Assembly (NCBI GenBank): GCA_021324305.1
Contig: JAJPJI010000030.1
Coordinates: forward strand, 16,435 to 80,434
Reading direction: 5' to 3'
DNA: 64,000 nt
From: Gammaproteobacteria bacterium
GTDB lineage: Bacteria > Pseudomonadota > Gammaproteobacteria > DSM-16500
Shown: positions 61,989 through 64,000 of the stretch, piece after piece
Layout of the letters: each line of letters begins with the position of its first letter
Numbering within the stretch: position 1 is the first letter of the stretch
The notes under the pieces: model-generated
Database searches by the model: none
What the model was told of the DNA's origin: nothing
The model's input: only the letters and a program-made list of their open reading frames with translations
Translations under genes and position numbers: made by a program

Positions 61989-63926
61989 ATGAATACAGAC
62001 ATTCAATGCAAAAGCAGGGAAGGAATTCGCTATATTCTGTTAGCTTCGCTGCTGCCTTTTGCTTTTACATTGATCTGGCTTTCCAGAAACACGCAGCTTC
62101 CAGGCAATGATGCCTCCAACTATCTGATGACCGCGGTCAATATTTATCAGTATTTTGCAGAGCGCGGCGTGTTGAGTGGATTATGGCACTTCTATATCGA
62201 GAGAGGCTGGAGGCCCATTTTCTTTCCTAATCTCGCAGTTCCATTTCTCATTCTATCTCGCGGCAATTTGTTTATTGCATATTGGTCTGTTGCAGTCAGC
62301 TGTATTCTAGCAAGCACGGTTTATATCTATTTATATTTCCGAATCAGTCTGGGTCGCTACGCAGCAGTTGTTGCCACCAATCTGATTGGACTTTTACCGC
62401 TGGTGCTGACACAGGTTGTAATGTTCTATGCTGAAGCGGCATTGTTTGTTTGTCTTCTGGGAAGTTTATACCACCTGATTAAATCTGATTATCTGACCAA
62501 TTTGCCGCACTCTGTTGGATTTGCATTGTTGTTGACATTAGGAGTGATCATCAGGCCAGTTGAAGCAGTGACGGATTTGCTTTTTGTCCTTATCTATTTC
62601 ATTGGAGCGGGCTGGTATCGCGGCAGTTTTACAACGCGACAGATTTTCTGGTTTGTATTATCAAGTTTTCTTGCAGTCACGATTTTTTTGTTAATGGCGA
62701 TCAAACCTTATTATGGCCATCAAATTGTATCAGTAGTGGATAATGGCGGAATATTCGATATCAAAATGGGGAAAATGTTGAGTCGAGCCTTGGCGGCTTC
62801 GATGGCTGTTACCATGCTTCTGGGAATAGCCTGGCTGATTCCCGGGCTGGTGCGGAATCGAAAGGCATTATGCAACCATGTTTTTGGCGGTTCCTTATTC
62901 TTGCCAGCATTTATTCTTGTCTATGTTCTCGTGCTCATATGGTTTTTGCCCGCGGCGTTTGGAGCATTTGAGTGGATTTATCGAACTTCGTTAGGTGATG
63001 TCGCAAGTAGTACGGGATCCTTGCATGGATCACAGTTTTCATGGCAGGAGTTGAAGAAGTACATTATAGCTGAGGGACAGGCAGCGGTGGCGATGATCAC
63101 GGCAGTTGCATTGTTGGCCATGGTTGTTCTGCCCTGGCAGACAACTAAGAGGCTATTATTTTCTCCCGCCATCCTATGTTTGTTGCTGACATTACCATTC
63201 CCATTTTGGGAGTCATTTTATACCGTTCAAGTCGTCACTCGAAAACTGTCTTTTGCGTTTCCAGCCTTGCTGATGGTTTTGTTAATGATCGGATTGCAGA
63301 ATGGGAATTTATGGAAAATCAGATGTGCGCTTATTACAGCCATGCTGATTGTTCAGTTCGGCTTATTACTCAATCTGGTTGTTTCGGTATCTTATACAAC
63401 TCCGACAGCCTTCATGACAAATTCAATAGGATACTTTATACCTCAGCCTTCAACTATCAGTCCAAATCCTCACGATGTTGTTATCTCATTTCTTGATGAG
63501 CAGGCCAAAAAATACAACTTGCATAACATCGGTCTGGAAGTGAATCCGGGAACACCTGATGCAAGGCACTTTGTCGAAGCAGAGCCTATTGATCCATTTT
63601 TACTGAGTACCATGCTGGTTGCCATGAAGAAAAATTACTCAACAGGATATCCATATTATAGTGCGTATTCCGAAAATAACTTGCTCAAATTAAATGAACG
63701 TTATGATGCCATATTTTTATCGGATAGTATTGATAACATGACTATGTCTGATCATGCAGTTGATGAATATAACAAGAAATATTTGGAAGAAGGGAGCTCT
63801 AGTTTGAGAATTTTTTATACCCTGTTGAAGCTCTATTCAGAGGGTAAATTAAATAACGCAGGCTGGAAATTGGGACCATGCATTGTTATCAATATGACCT
63901 GCCCCGGGATTTTCAAACCAAGCTGA
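61989..63926 (+). CDS. GT-C-like membrane glycosyltransferase, paralogue of 57102
   Basis: This 645-residue multi-pass protein runs parallel to the gene at 57102: first loop LPGNDASNYLMT, WRPIFFPNLAVPFL, YAEAALFVCLLGSLYHLIKSDY, IIRPVEAVTDLLFVLIY, AGWYRG, and C-terminal NPHDVVISFLDEQAKKY and GWKLGPC. ATG 61989 is taken as the start, eight bases after the Rieske stop; a TTG at 61983 is closer. Its last 15 residues differ from the paralogue and are shorter, ending right before an IS element. Confidence 0.75.
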   Translation: MNTDIQCKSREGIRYILLASLLPFAFTLIWLSRNTQLPGNDASNYLMTAVNIYQYFAERGVLSGLWHFYIERGWRPIFFPNLAVPFLILSRGNLFIAYWSVAVSCILASTVYIYLYFRISLGRYAAVVATNLIGLLPLVLTQVVMFYAEAALFVCLLGSLYHLIKSDYLTNLPHSVGFALLLTLGVIIRPVEAVTDLLFVLIYFIGAGWYRGSFTTRQIFWFVLSSFLAVTIFLLMAIKPYYGHQIVSVVDNGGIFDIKMGKMLSRALAASMAVTMLLGIAWLIPGLVRNRKALCNHVFGGSLFLPAFILVYVLVLIWFLPAAFGAFEWIYRTSLGDVASSTGSLHGSQFSWQELKKYIIAEGQAAVAMITAVALLAMVVLPWQTTKRLLFSPAILCLLLTLPFPFWESFYTVQVVTRKLSFAFPALLMVLLMIGLQNGNLWKIRCALITAMLIVQFGLLLNLVVSVSYTTPTAFMTNSIGYFIPQPSTISPNPHDVVISFLDEQAKKYNLHNIGLEVNPGTPDARHFVEAEPIDPFLLSTMLVAMKKNYSTGYPYYSAYSENNLLKLNERYDAIFLSDSIDNMTMSDHAVDEYNKKYLEEGSSSLRIFYTLLKLYSEGKLNNAGWKLGPCIVINMTCPGIFKPS

Positions 63927-63935
63927 TTTAGAGAT

Positions 63936-63958
63936 AATGCCCCTCAAACGAGGGCATT
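63936..63958. terminator. Hairpin at the junction with the IS element
   Basis: AATGCCC(C)TC and GAGGGCATT pair around four bases (AAAC) with one bulged C. It lies ten bases after the glycosyltransferase stop and two bases before the transposase ATG. It may be the end of the glycosyltransferase transcript or part of the IS left end that blocks read-through transcription. Confidence 0.4.
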
Positions 63959-63960
63959 GT

Positions 63961-64000
63961 ATGAAAAAGAGTCGATATTCCGAAGAACAAATCGTTCGAA
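63961..64000 (+). mobile_element. IS3-family insertion sequence, OrfA start (cut by the window edge)
   Basis: The last 40 bases encode MKKSRYSEEQIVR, which matches the N-terminus of IS3-family OrfA transposase proteins (the helix-turn-helix subunit, M-K-K-S-R-x-[ST]-E-E-Q-I). The rest of the element lies outside the window. Its left end must fall between about 63920 and 63960, but I cannot place the inverted repeat exactly. Confidence 0.8.

Overview
The window looks like the chromosome of a host-associated gammaproteobacterium of the order Legionellales, closest in flavour to Coxiellaceae/Aquicella or Legionella. The order is inferred from gene content, not from a search: an LssY-type DedA/PAP2 protein, a Legionella PlcA/B-like phospholipase C, a LubX-like protein with two U-boxes, several proteins with eukaryote-like or effector-like features, and one excellent match to the PmrA box that controls Dot/Icm effector genes in Legionella and Coxiella. 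The housekeeping genes (nusB, nrdR, ispA, xseB, icd, murF, gltX, lipA, lipB, dacA, metH, metF) are typical of gammaproteobacteria.

Layout. 0-8.6 kb: mostly minus-strand housekeeping genes (nrdR-nusB; xseB-ispA; icd; murF followed by a two-U-box protein) and a tandem pair of small secreted paralogues. 8.8-16.4 kb: an S58 peptidase/deacetylase-like gene pair, tRNA-Val, then a TonB-dependent receptor, a TonB-like protein, a 53-residue peptide with a Cys-x3-Cys-x3-Cys tail and a GRDP-like protein, then gltX. 16.6-23.6 kb: tRNA-Ala and tRNA-Glu, a subclass B3 metallo-beta-lactamase, a broken FAD-dependent oxidoreductase gene, a 343-bp miniature element with IS903-like ends, and an 866-residue protein with a plant IQM-like domain. 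23.5-33.3 kb: envelope and virulence-type genes (L,D-transpeptidase, glycosyltransferase, LolC/E, outer-membrane phospholipase A, a PmrA-box-preceded membrane protein, a secreted phospholipase C). 33.3-39.5 kb: a minus-strand run dacA-ybeD-lipB-lipA-lssY-sohB.

40.4-49.2 kb is a surface-polysaccharide locus. It has a GDP-mannose dehydratase-like enzyme, a sedoheptulose-7-phosphate isomerase, a heptose-1-phosphate guanylyltransferase, a fucose-synthase-like epimerase/reductase and glycosyltransferases, so it probably makes a GDP-(deoxy)heptose. It ends in an orphan thiamine-diphosphate E1 alpha/beta pair with no E2 or E3 nearby. A repeat-rich patch containing a GIY-YIG nuclease gene interrupts it. 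metH and metF follow (49.5-54.1 kb), then two effector-like proteins, one with a candidate Cys-His-Asp triad and one with TIKI/TraB-like motifs. 57-64 kb holds two paralogous GT-C-like membrane glycosyltransferases that flank a double-methyltransferase-domain protein and a Rieske protein. The window ends at the start of an IS3-family transposase.

The most interesting items are the small Cys-peptide/GRDP-like/TonB group, the PmrA-box-controlled candidate effector, the four other effector-like proteins, the broken FAD gene (a 14-bp duplication at the start codon plus a lost T at a slippery run), the repeat/GIY-YIG patch, and the 57-64 kb glycan-modification cluster. All functions are read from the sequence by eye.
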